NCBI GenBank assembly: GCA_963971305.1
Contig: OZ020306.1
Span: 55,588,686 to 55,652,685 of the forward strand
Source: Arcuatula senhousia
Taxonomy: Eukaryota > Mollusca > Bivalvia > Mytilida > Mytilidae
Length of the DNA stretch: 64,000 nucleotides
Direction of reading: 5' to 3'
Part shown: positions 1 to 12,800 of the stretch, in pieces
Layout: each line of letters begins with the position of its first letter
How positions within the stretch are numbered: position 1 is the first letter of the stretch
Notes under the pieces: generated by a model
What the model saw: the letters and a program-made list of their open reading frames with translations, nothing else
What the model was told of the DNA's origin: nothing
Databases searched by the model: none
Program-made: the position numbers and the translations under genes

Positions 1-935
1 ACTATTTTTTGCCTTTAAAGGGCTTTAACACCTATAAAGGGTCATAAGTCAACTTCCACCCCATGGAGACTTTTGTAGAGCTAAATGAGCTGAACATTTT
101 AGCAAGCAACAGCTTTTCTCTATCTGCAATAGTTTTCATTCTATAGGCCAAAAACACTATTTTTCGCCTTTATGGGGCTGTATCCCCTATAAGGGGTCAT
201 CTGACAACTTTAAACCTATGGAGACTTTTGTAGAGCTAAATGAGCTGAACATTTAAGCAAGCAACAGCTTTTCTCTATTTGCAATAGTTTTCATTCTATA
301 GGCCAAAAACATGCAAAAACACTATTTTTCACCTCTAAGGGGCTGTAACCCCTATAAGGAATCATCTGACAACTTTGACCTTATGGAGACTTTAGTAGAG
401 CTAAATGAGCTGAACATTTAAGCAAGCAACAGCTTTTCTCTATTTGCAATAGTTTTCATTCTATAGGCCAAAAACACTATTTTTGGCCTTTCAGGGGCTT
501 TAACCCCTATAAAGGGTCATCTGACAACTTTGACCCTATGGAGACTTTTGTAGAGCTAAATGAGCTGAACATTTAAGCAAGCAACAGCTTTTCTCTATTT
601 GCAATAGTTTTCATTCTATAGGCCAAAAACACTATTTTTGGCCTTTCAGGGGCTTCAACCCCTATTAAGCGTCATCTGACAACTTTGACCCTATGGAGAC
701 TTTTGTAGAGCTAAATGAGCTGAACATTTTAGCAAGCAACAGCTTTTCTCTATCTGCAATAGTTTTCATTCTATAGGCCAAAAACAATATTTTTGGCCTT
801 TAAGGGGCTGTAACCCCTATAAGGGGTCATCTGGCAACTTTGACCCTATGGAGACTTTAGTAGAGCTAAATGAGCTGAACATTTAAGCAAGCAACAGCTT
901 TTCTCTATCTACAATAGTTTTCATTCTATAGGCCA
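1..935. repeat. Tandem array of a ~155-bp module, cut by window start
   Basis: About six copies of a 155-bp unit (one copy is 165 bp), marked by GAGCTGAACATTT recurring near 87, 242, 407, 562, 717 and 872. Each unit also holds a short palindromic CCCCTATAAGGGG-type block and TTTTCATTCTATAGGCC. The same module recurs in inverse orientation at 41905-42540 and again at 61258-62520, inside elements with different ends. No coding potential is visible. Confidence 0.9.
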
Positions 936-1402
936 ATAAAAAGCTTCGCCGAGCGCAGCATGATACGACCGCAACATGTTGAACCCTGTACATTTTAGGC
1001 CCAATATGGATAGTCTATTGCTCTGGACACATGCAGCCCATGGTGGACTGACAAAGGTTTTTGACACATGCTGCTCTGGTGGACTTTCGACCCAGGGGGT
1101 AAAAATATAAATTTTCAATTTCGTATTCTACTCTTGCAAAAAAATTGTCAAAATCGGACAAGAATTAAAAAAAATCAATTTCGGCCCCTTTTGGCCCCTT
1201 ATTATGTAACAGGTGAAAAAGGGGTGGGGTTGCAATAATAATTTCTCAAATTTGGATTCACTACTTGACAAAAATAAACTTGCAAAAAAAAATTTTTAAA
1301 TCGGACCACAAATAAAAAAGTTTTGATTTTGGCCCCATTTGGCCCCTAATTACGTAATAGGGGAAAAAGGGGGGGGGGGTTGCAAAAATTAATTCTTAAT
1401 TG
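936..1402 (-). mobile_element. Family D repeat end inserted in the module array
   Basis: The segment begins with the outer end of family D (AAAAAGCTTCGCCGAGCGC, then a GATACGACCGC block), which matches the far end of the copy at 41474-43060 in inverse orientation. It contains two short degenerate units mentioning 'ggcccctaat-tacgtaatagg'. The 155-bp module resumes at about 1403, so this looks like an insertion into, or a recombination within, that array. The small open frame through it is repeat sequence and not a gene. Confidence 0.7.
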
Positions 1403-1470
1403 TGTAAATGAGCTGAACATTTAAGCAAGCAACAGCTTCTATCTACCTGCTATAATTTTCATTTCATAGG

Positions 1471-3243
1471 CCAACTAGAGGCTCCCAGGAGCCTGAATCG
1501 CTCACCTGATCTCTTATGCTAAAGCCTCTTACCTAGTGTCAACATGGTCTACATGTACTTGGTAAGTAACATTAAAGAGACAAGTTAGGATAGAAAACAC
1601 TTTTAAGCCCAAGAATACAAAGTTACAAAGCTTTCCATTTGAAAAATAAAACCAAAAAACAAACATATTAAGTTAAAATTGATTGAAAACACTTAAAAGG
1701 ATGATCTGACAATTTTGACCCTGAAATCATTTTTGTAGATCTCAATGAGCTGAACAATTTTGCAATGCTAACTATTCCTCTAACTCTTATGGCTTTTAAG
1801 ATAACGTCCAAAAACTGTGAAAATGGTCAATTTTGATGATTAAGGGGAAATAACTCCTGTAAGTAGTCATCCCACAACTTTGACTCAATGGAAAGTTTTG
1901 TAGAGCTTTTGATGCTGAAGAAGGAAGGTTGCTTTGGATTTTCTCTATCTCTTATACTTTTTTTTTCTCTATCTCTTATACTTTTTGAGCTATAAGCTAA
2001 AAACTATGGTCTGACCCCCCTGTTCTATTTTTAGTTACGGTAGCCATGTTGGTTGGTCGACGTTCACAAATTTCACAAACTTGGTAGAGGACATCCTAAA
2101 GATCAAGTGTACAAAGTTTCAAAGCAATCCCACCAGTGGTTTCAGAGAAGAAGATTTTTAAAAATCAGTTAAAATTGATAGTAAATCAGTCAAAGGGGGA
2201 TAACTCTTCAACGGTTGATCTGACAATTTTGACCCTGAATCATTTTTGTAGATCTGAATGAGCTTAACAATTCTGCAATGCTAACTTTTCCTCTAGCTGT
2301 AACAGTTTTCAAGATATTGTCCAAAAACTGCAAAAATGGTCAATTTTGACGATTAAAGGGCAATTACTCCTATAAGGAGTCGTTTCACAATTTTGACTCA
2401 ATAGAGAGATTTGTAGAGCTTTTGATGCTGAACAAGGAAGGTTGCTTCGGATTTTCTCTATCTCTTATACTTTTCCAGTTATAAGCCAAAAACAATGGTC
2501 TGACCCCCCTGTTCTATTTTTAGCAACAGCGGCCATGTTGGTTTGTCAACGTGTATATAATTCACAAACTTGGTAGAGGACATCCTAAAGATGAAGTATA
2601 CCAAGTATCAATGCAATCTCTTCAGTGGTTTCAGAGAAGAAGATTTTTGAAAATCAGTGTAAATTAATGGAAAAAACAGTTAAAGGGGAATAACTCTTAA
2701 AGGGTTGATCTGACAATTTTGACCCTGAAATCATTTTCGTAGATCTCAATGAGCGTAACAATTCTGCAATGCTAACTTTTCCTCTAGCTCTAACTGTTTT
2801 CAAGATATAGTCCAAAAACTGAACAAATGGTCAATTTTGATGATTAAAGGGCAATAACTCCTACAAGGAGTCGTTTCACAACTTCGACTCAATGGAGAGA
2901 TTTGTAGAGCTTTTGATGCTGAACAAGGAAGGTTGCTTCGGATTTTCTTTATCTCTTATACTTTTCGAGTTATAAGCCAAAAACAATGGTCTGACCTCCC
3001 TGTTCTATTTTTAGCAACAGCGGCCATGTTGGTTGGTCGACATGTATATAATTCACAAACTTGGTAGAGGACATCCTAGAGATCAAGTATACCAAGTTTC
3101 AATGCAATCCCTTCAGTGGTTTCTGAGAAGAAGATCTTTGAAGAAAAGTTAACGGACGGACAGACGGACGACGGACGGACGACGGACGACGGACGCTTAA
3201 CGATGACAATAGCTCACATGACCCTTTGGGTCAGGTGAGCTAA
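1471..3243 (+). mobile_element. Family A non-autonomous element, copy A1
   Basis: It starts with the palindrome AGGCTCCCAGGAGCCT followed by GAATCGCTCACCTGA. It ends with a hairpin in which AGCTCACATGACCC pairs with GGGTCAGGTGAGCT. The outer inverted repeat is therefore GCTCACCTGA...TCAGGTGAGC. Inside are three diverged units of about 480 bp ('ctgacaattttgaccctga', 'ggtctgaccccc...ctgttctattttt'), then a GGAC/ACGG microsatellite at 3151-3196. No transposase is seen, so it is non-autonomous. Further copies lie at 19227-20975, 61229-62908 and from 63548. Confidence 0.75.
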
Positions 3244-3267
3244 AAACATTTTAAACGAAAAAATCAC

Positions 3268-3415
3268 ATTTTGTTGCTCAGGGATTACTGAAAAATAGAA
3301 TATATGACTTTTTAAATCTTGAGACTGGTTGGGTTCACCATAAACAAGTGATAATCTCGATCTCAAGATTTAAAGTCATATATTCTCTTAACCAGTAATC
3401 CCCCAGCAACAAAAT
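3268..3415. repeat. 148-bp foldback (inverted repeat)
   Basis: Two arms of about 50 bp (ATTTTGTTGCT..., GGGATTACTG..., and the matching CAGTAATCCC...AGCAACAAAAT) surround a loop near 3325-3360. It lies just past the predicted polyadenylation signal of POLR2C. It could be a MITE remnant or a strong RNA hairpin. No protein is coded. Confidence 0.75.
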
Positions 3416-3478
3416 TTCACTTATTCACAAACTGATACTTAAACTAAAACATTAAAAAACATTTACATCTGTATTTCT

Positions 3479-3484
3479 TTTATT
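3479..3484 (-). terminator. Probable POLR2C polyadenylation signal
   Basis: AATAAA reads on the minus strand about 330 bp after the POLR2C stop codon. The implied 3' UTR (about 3460-3811) holds no other feature that I recognise. Function is inferred from position only. Confidence 0.5.
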
Positions 3485-3811
3485 TACAAAAATAGTATAC
3501 ATTTATAACTCTTTGTTAGATTTACAATGATGGTAAATTGTTTTGTGTAGATTTCAGTTCATCTCTCTTGAGAGCACATATCTTGTTAATATATATAAAC
3601 TAACATAACAAAACAGTGTATTCAAAATAAACTCCACTGAAATAACCATAAACATTTCTCATACTGACAAAATGAAACAAAGGTTTAAAGTTTACACCAA
3701 TTAACTTGCAACATGTAAAGGTCATCACAGGTTAGTTTATCTTTCAACCAATGAAAATGATTTATTTCAAATGTGCAGAAGGTCATTGTAGGTCAAATAC
3801 AAATCAACCAA

Positions 3812-6800
3812 TCAGATTGCCAAAGCATCATTTTGTATTTCATGACTGAGCTGAGTCTGTAGGTCACTGAGTTTTTTCTTGAGCACAGACAAACACGATA
3901 ACATGATGTTTTCTGGTCGCAATGAACCACAGGATTCCACATTGTAGAAAAATTTGTTGGCTTTTCCAAGTGGATTGGGTGGGGCTTGTACTGAAAAATA
4001 AATAGTAATATATATATAACATTTTATTTTGTGTTACACAACATTAAATGCTTTTTCTTTTAAAGCCCCACTCCTCCCATCAAATACATGTATATAGTGT
4101 GTTTTATGCCCCATCTATGAAAGAAGAGGGCATATAGCGTTTGGGTCCATCAAGTGCTGCGAGATGGGGCATTTATATCTTTCCAACATATTCTTGTTTC
4201 TCGTTGGTTCTGTCTCATTTTTAGTCATAAATAGTTAAAAGTCTTTAATTCAATTTGTTAAGATTAACATTTTTTTTTTATACTGATTTTCTAAATACAA
4301 TGTAGTTCGCACCAAATAATGGACAACATTTAGTTTGAATATGGCCACTTTTTAAAATTCTTTCGATTAAATAATGTATATTCTTCAAGATTCTTGCTAT
4401 ATTAAAAATAATTTTTGTATATCGTACAGAGGGTTATTTTGGTGGGGGTAAATTTTTAGCTGTTTTTATGTTATAAGGTAGGTGAAAAAAAAATTTCAGG
4501 TTTTATTTTCGTGGTTTGTGAATGTGTTTGTATATGATTTGTGCTAGATGGATATTTTTGCAGGATTTATTTTTGTGATTTTCGACTGTCAACCGCTTAA
4601 ATAACCCACTATACAGCAACTCACAAGTAAATTTAACAAATGAGGAAAAATTGAACAAGATACAGAAAAAAACCAAAATTGTTAAGGTTTTTAAAAGTCT
4701 AGGATTAAATGGCAGGTCCAAACAAACAAACAAATAAAGTGTTAACAAAAATATTAATGAAAGGTCAAGGTATAATGTAAATAAAAAATTCCAGCATAAA
4801 AAAGGACCTTGGCCTAGATCTAATAAAATTTGTCAAAGTCAAAAATGGCTGGATTTCGTTAAACAGAAAGTAGGTGAAAACAGAACTGAAATTGAATCCC
4901 ACATAATGGGACCCCATTCTGATGCTGCATACCAAATATCAAGTGGCTGTGATAAGTAGTTGCTGAGTAAACTATACAAAAAAATTTTTCACCGCTCGCC
5001 TGCCTGACATAAACCAATTTTTAACCTGGATTTTTTACTCAGTGAAATACGGCCAATAAATGAAATCATACCTTCATCTTCTTCTAGTTCTGTGTATTCA
5101 CTTTTTGGCCTGAAAACAGAATTATAAGATTAAAATAAAGAAGGAATGTGTCCATGGGACATGAATGCCCCCACTTGCCCAAATAGGAAGCAGAAGTGAG
5201 ACAGGTCTGAAAGTTGTTTAGGAAGTAGAGTTTGGCATACTAAACCATCCTAACAAATTTCAAATCATTCTCATGTACAGAAAAGCTCGACAGAAATTCA
5301 TAGGGATGGATGGAAAGACATGAGTAAAACTTAACCCCCTTCCACCGACATGTTGCTGTCGCAGGGGCATAAAAACTTTAACAAAGTAAGAGCTTTGAAT
5401 ATTTCAACAGCAATTTCATTTGTTTTAAATAGACTTCTCCATGTTTTTTTTTTATATAAACTTTCAATGATGTTAGCATTTATTTAAAATAGGGTTTAGA
5501 TAAACTTTTTTCAGTTACTTCATTTCATAAATAAAGCATTTTAGATTACAACTGATATAATAGTCATTCTTATACATTTCATTTTTTACTTGTCTTTATA
5601 TTAAAACAGCTTGACAATCAACTTTAAAGAGTTCATAACAACTCTTCCATTACTTAATCACACAAGTAAAGCTTTTATGCAAACTTAGACTCTGAGTTAA
5701 AAGTTCATAATTTAGGTCATACCATTCCTCTGGTTTAGGGTAGATGGTATGTCTGAGGGCATTATCTGGGTCATATTCAAACGCCACACCACAGGTAGGG
5801 TTCCACTTGGCATGTTCTTTGGCAAAACCTTTCCTGGCAAATGCTCGAACTTTCAATTCTTGTCCTTTTCTCAGCTTGACAATCAATATATCTGTAAACA
5901 ATAAGAAATATTAAAGTATTTAGTAAGATACATATGAAACAGAATTGTAAAACGAGAAAAAATTTAATGTCAGTACATATTTATGGGGTTGGTAAAGGAT
6001 TATTTTTGTGCAATGTTTTTTAACATTTTTTCCCTGTGTTTTTGTGATTTTGATTTTAATTTCTCTTATCTTCCTGTTCACATAATTGTACATACTATGT
6101 TTTGTATGTATTGTAGTCCTGTGTTTCGTGTTGGACAACCCATTTCTTGTGCATGATCATCTTTTTTGCTTCAAAATCTCAGGGGAAAATCAGTTTTTAT
6201 TCTCAAAAACTTTTAAAAAATCAAAAGAATTTATCCCAATTAATTTTGCTGTGTTTCATGATTGGCAATTTTGTAATTTGTGCCTAGTTTTTGTCATTTT
6301 TTAAGCACATGTTTTGTGTTGGGTTTTTCTCTTTACCACACTTATATATTTGTTTTCAAAGTAGAATTGCAGTCTGTGCCAAAAACTTTTTTCAGCTACT
6401 AGCCCGAACATGAAATTCTTATGTTTTGTAATATTTTACTATATGTTCAAACAAAAATTTGCTAATTTTTTCACTTGCCAAATTGAATTTTTACTAGACA
6501 AAGGCTTCAGGCTAGTGGCTAAAGGCGCAGACTTGGATTTACATCAAATTTTCATATGCAAATACATAAATAGTACAAAATCATTAAAAATTTCAATCTG
6601 TGTCCCTGTAGTTTTTAAGTTTTTGAGTTCATAAAAATTGTGGACAGACAAACTAATAGACAAAATTAAACTTGAAGGCTTCCCCATCTGTGATGCAGGT
6701 CTCTAATATCTGAATGAACAAAATACTTATATCAACATATATCATACATGTATATTAAAGTATAAATATAGTCTTTTTTAATATGCATTATAGGACAAAG

Positions 6801-9800
6801 CAAATTACCTATATTGCACCCCCTTTATCGCACCCCTACAAAATATCAATATTTTATTTTATATGATATAATGAACATTACATGGCAAAATCTGCATCAC
6901 ATGCTGTATTAACCCTCAACCTATGTTGGCCCTCGGTATGAGGTGTCTCTGGTAAATACAGCATATGATACAGATTTTGCCATGTATTATTCAGTATGTA
7001 TCCCTGTCGTAAAAACTTATATCTATATACTGGCAATCAATTTCATGCACAAGCAACACTCCTATGTATTGGAACATAATCCAATGGGCATGTATAATAT
7101 AATAAATATAATACTCGATCAATAATCATACAATGTTTCCTAGTGACCTACCATCTGTTTCTTCATATTCACTTGCTTCTTCTTTTCTTCTTGATGTTAC
7201 CTGAAAAATAAATCATAATACAACAAAATCAAATCAATGGAAACTTGAACATTTGCTACATGTATTTACACAATTACATGTTATTCATAAAGATAAGACT
7301 AACCTGAATGAAATACAAGTATAAACTGGGCATCTAATACAAACTTTATACACATTTCATTGATTTTGCCATTAAACTTTCTTTACTATTCTTCCACTTC
7401 TAATTTCTTTTCTTTACTTCTCTTTTCTCTTCTCCCCCACTAACAGAAATGTAGACCATGTCTCAGCTTTTTAACCCAGCCACCAGAACCATCAGTAAAA
7501 CAGTCCCCCGTACTAACCCACCAAGTCTACAAACCTTATGTCGTAACGTCATTCTCCAGGCAGTAACACTCAAGAGATTGAAACAGGTAAACCAGAAACT
7601 ATAGGTCATTTGCCAAATAAAATTCAATCTAATCATACAGTAAGAACAATAATTTTAAAGTAATCTGTAATCTGTTTTCCTTTGAGTATCAAAACATATT
7701 ATTCACATACTAACATCTTGAGTGATGGATTTTGATTTCCCTTTTCAAACATTTTCTGCTTTTTTGACAATTTTAAGTTTTTTCGACTTAAAATTCTTTG
7801 ATTCAAAGAAGAGGTTCAAAGGAATGTTATTTGGTCAATTTTTTCAGACTTTCATAGTGCTTAATCATTTACTAGTGTATATCATTATTTTCAAGAGGTG
7901 CTCTGGTAGAACCCTCAAACCCTCCTTGGCTATGGACATGATAGATAAAAATTTATGTGAATGTATTTTAGGCTGATGAGTTACTTCCCCTCCCCAGGCC
8001 TCTAAGACGTACAGTCAGTGTCCTAAATCTTCAAGATTTTTTCATTGATGCAGAACTAATTGCTGCAGGAAACCATGAAAAACAATCTTATCCAGCCAAA
8101 TGTGTTTTTGATGGGAAACCCTGTGTTCTTAAAGTCAAACCTAAAGGTATATTATTCCATGTGGAAAATGTATGTCTTCACTTGTTGGACTCAGTTCAGA
8201 TTAATATTGATAAACTAGGTCAACCATGTCAGATGCAGAAATGAATTTTACCATATACATGTAACATAAAACTTTCTATAGACATTGTCTTTCAAATTTT
8301 TTTTTAATTATTACATTGGTACCATTTTACATGTTTATACCACCTTAGTACATGTGTACATGGTACATAATCATACCTTTGAGCCTTTTGCATTCTAAGA
8401 ACCATATCACCCCAATTCTATATATTTACATCATCTCTTTTAAAATATTGAAGACTTAAATCTTATGTTGCTGCCCAAACTGCTGGCATACCAGATATAA
8501 AGGGCAGTAAGTAAGAAAGTAAAATTTTACAAGCATTCTGTGTAATACATTTTACACATTTCATACAATTTAGGCTTCTTTTTTTTTCAGGAAGTAACCC
8601 TGATGTGAACAACCCAAGTTATATTGTGTCATTTGAGGATTGTGACACAGTGTGTTGTGTGTATGAAAAGACTGATTCTCTGTTTGATAAAGTACAAGAG
8701 AATAAACAGCAAGGCCGTACCTTTCAAGAATCATTCATATGGAAAACTGTCAAAGGTCTTCTAGAATTCATGTTAAATGGAAAAATTTCGACGTCAACCA
8801 AAATCAACAGTAGCCTTATTCAGTTTTATGGTACGGAAGGCGTTTTATTTATAGAAAAAGAGGACGAATCCATGACTCAAGTTCAAATGAGTCCAGATTC
8901 AGCCATCTATGAAGCCCCAGAAGTACTGAGGCGTGAAGATCCAACAGAACAATCATTTTCATGGACCCTTGGTTGCATAATTTATGAAATGTTGGCCCTG
9001 GAACCAGCATTTTATGATAGAACTGGTACAAATCCGTTCCAGGTTTTCATGGATATGATGCAAGGGAATTTACCTCCCGAACCACCAGATGGCAGTGCAG
9101 GTCTAAAATCAGTCATGTGGAACTGTCTCAAATTAAACCCTACTGAGAGAATATCCCCACAAGAACTACTTGGACATGCAAAATCTCACTAAATTTCATT
9201 AATTTCAGTCTTTTAAAGTTCTACTTAAGTTTATTTCTGTTTTAATTAAATCTTTAATGTACAATCATTTTAAAACCTTTATTTTATATCTACTTGACAT
9301 TTTAACAAAATGATTAAAAGAGCATTTATATATTTGTGTTTTAATGAATATATGAAAGTAATTAAAACATGCTGCAAAACTTAATGAATGGTCAATTATG
9401 GTCCTGTGATGTTATATTGTAAGGAACACATTTAGGTTTACTAGAGGTTTAAAGGTCACTTTAGGATAGCACTGGTGGTCATGTGATATCATACTTACAG
9501 ATTACTGGAGGTTAGGTGAGCACTGGTCACATGTGTGGTCATGTGATATCATACTTACAGGAACACATTTAGGATTACTGGAGGTTAGGTGAGCACTGGT
9601 CACATGTGTGGTCATGTGATATCATACTTACAGGAACACATTTAGGGTTGCTGGAGGTTAGGTGAGCACTGGTCACATGTGTGGCCATGTGATATCATAC
9701 TTACAGGAACACATTTAGGATTGCTGGAGGTAAGGTGAGCACTGGTCACATGTGTGGTCATGTGATATCATACTTACAGGAACACATTTAGGATTGCTGG

Positions 9801-12800
9801 AGGTTAGGTGAGCACTGGTCACATGTGTGGTCATGTGATATCATACTTACAGGAACACATTTAGGATTGCTGGAGGTTAGGTGAGCACTGGTCACATGTG
9901 TGGTCATGTGATATCATACTTACAGGAACACATTTAGGATTGCTGGAGGTTAGGTGAGCACTGGTCACATGTGTGGTCATGTGATATCATACTTACAGGA
10001 ACACATTTAGGATTGCTGGAGGTTAGGTGAGCACTGGTCACATGTGTGGTCATGTGATATCATACTTACAGGAACACATTATGGATTGCTGGAGGTTAGG
10101 TGAGCACTGGTCACATGTGTAGTCATGTGATATCATACTTACAGGAACACATTTTGGATTGCTGGAGGTTAGGTGAGCACTGGTCACATGTGTGGTCATG
10201 TGATATCATACTTACAGGAACACATTTAGGATTGCTGGAGGTAAGGTGAGCACTGGTCACATGTGTGGTCATGTGATATCATACTTACAGGAACACATTA
10301 TGGATTGCTGGAGGTTAGGTGAGCACTGGTCACATGTGTGGTCATGTGATATCATACTTACAGGAACACATTTAGGGTTAATCGAGGTTAGGTGAGCACT
10401 GGTCACATGTGTGGTCATGTGATATCATACTTACAGGAACACATTTTGGATTGCTGGAGATTAGGTGAGCACTGGTAACATGTGTGGTCATGTGATATCA
10501 TACTTACAGGAACACATTTAGGATTGCTGGAGGTTAGGTGAGCACTGGTCACATGTGTGGTCATGTGATATCATACTTACAGGAACACATTATGGATGGC
10601 TGGAGATTAGGTGAGCACTGGTAACATGTGTGGTCATGTGATATCATACTTACAGGAACACATTTAGGATTGCTGGAGGTAAGGTGAGCACTGGTCACAT
10701 GTGTGGTCATGTGATATCATACTAACAGGAACACATTTTGGATTGCTGGAGGTAAGGTGAGCACTGGTCACATGTGTGGTCATGTGATATCATACTTACA
10801 GGTACACATTTAGGATTGCTGGAGGTTAGGTGAGCACTGGTCACATGTGTGGTCATGTGATAGCATACTTACAGGAACACATTTTGGATTGCTGGAGGTA
10901 AGGTGAGTACTGGTCACATGTGTGGTCATGTGATATCATACTTACAGGAACACATTATGGATTGCTGGAGGTAAGGTGAGCACTGGTCACATGTGTGGTC
11001 ATGTGATATCATACTAACAGGAACACATTTTGGATTGCTGGAGGTTAGGTGAGCACTGGTCACATGTGTGGTCATGTGATATCATACTAACAGGAACACA
11101 TTTTGGATTGCTGGAGGTAAGGTGAGCACTGGTCACATGTGTGGTCATGTGATATCATACTTACAGGAACACATTTTGGATTGCTGGAGGTAAGGTGAGT
11201 ACTGGTCACATGTGTGGTCATGTGATATCATACTAACAGGAACACATTTTGGATTGCTGGAGGTTAGGTGAGCACTGGTCACATGTGTGGTCATGTGATA
11301 TCATACTAACAGGAACACATTTTGGATTGCTGGAGGTAAGGTGAGCACTGGTCACATGTGTGGTCATGTGATATCATACTTACAGGAACACATTTTGGAT
11401 TGCTGGAGGTAAGGTGAGCACTGGTCACATGTGTGGTCATGTGATATCATACTTACAGGAACACATTTTGGATTACTGGAGGTAAGGTGAGCACTGGTCA
11501 CATGTGTGGTCATGTGATATCATACTTACAGGAACACATTATGGATGGCTGGAGGTAAGGTGAGCACTGGTCACATGTGTGGTCATGTGATATCATACTT
11601 ACAGGAACACATTTTGAATTACTGGAGGTAAGGTGAGCACTGGTCACATGAGTAGTCATGTGATATCATACTTACAGGAACACATTTTGGATTGCTGGAG
11701 GTCAGGTGAGCACTGGTCACATGTGTAGTTTGGTCGTCATTACATCTGATGTCGAGGGTAAATTCTACAGAACACTCGGGACAAAATTCTTCACATGTAC
11801 AGTCCTAAAACATGAAAAAATATGATGTTTTGTTATGAATTGTTCTTTTAGTCCTGGGCCAATGCAAGACGTTAAGCTGCTACCATTGGTCATGTTGAAG
11901 ACTGCCATGTACACTTATTCCACATCTCATTACTGTCTACATAAGTTTGTAAGTAAATTCAGCTGAACATGAACAAACTATGAACTAGGAATATGGTCAG
12001 ATAGCTCACAAAGGGATGATGCATCTCCTTTCACTTCATATTGAACTCTACATACATGTAAATATTAGGAAAAAGTTATATATCTTTAATATATATCAAG
12101 GCAAGAAATAACCTTATACATATCTCCATATGCTCATTGCTGTCACATCAAGCAGTTCAGAAACAGTTGCTGGACATATAAGAGAGGACGGGTATAAATT
12201 CTTATATACACCAAACTTTTTAAGCAGGGGGGTACATGGTTAAATAACAGACTTTTCTCTTAGATTTTGACTTGTTGTCTGCTTTCATCCTTCTTTTTAC
12301 ATGTTACAGGTATTATCCTTCACCTTCAAACATTTTTTTTTTGTTTTCAGATAAAAAATTGATCATTCTCTCATTAAAATTAATGCATTCTTTAAGCTAT
12401 CTTTGTTTAATTTTCTATGCTCTTTATTATCATAAAGTATTTGACATTTTCAATCTTTTTGGTAGCATGCTTCTGCAACTCTTGATTAAAAGAAACATAG
12501 CATAATTTATTGTCTGGAACTTTTTCTGTATTTTTTATTTGTATAAATGCTTTCATATCAGATGAATTTATTCTATAGCTTTTCTTACTCTTGAAAACTG
12601 CATTCTATCAACGATATCATCACTGGTCAGGGGAATGAGACCAATTCTGTGGGCTAAAAACTCGTCAAATAACACCGTAGAGTTGGCTTGGATCTGTACC
12701 CAATCAATGGCTAAAAATAAAATAACTTGTATGAAACTGATACAAAATGTTCTGAGTATTTTGTCCCTATGTTGAAAACATTGAAAATGACTGTGATTTG

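Noticed and set aside
921..1118. 65-codon minus-strand frame
   Set aside because: It lies in the family D end and is mirrored at 42895-43104 in the other copy, so it is repeat-derived.
8605..9192. Stand-alone kinase fragment starting at 8605
   Set aside because: The codon there is GTG and the frame continues upstream to a good acceptor at 8590; it is the third exon of a longer gene.
9411..11675. CRISPR-like regular repeats
   Set aside because: The array has no unique spacers; the whole 73-bp period repeats, it matches a coding exon, and the genome is animal.
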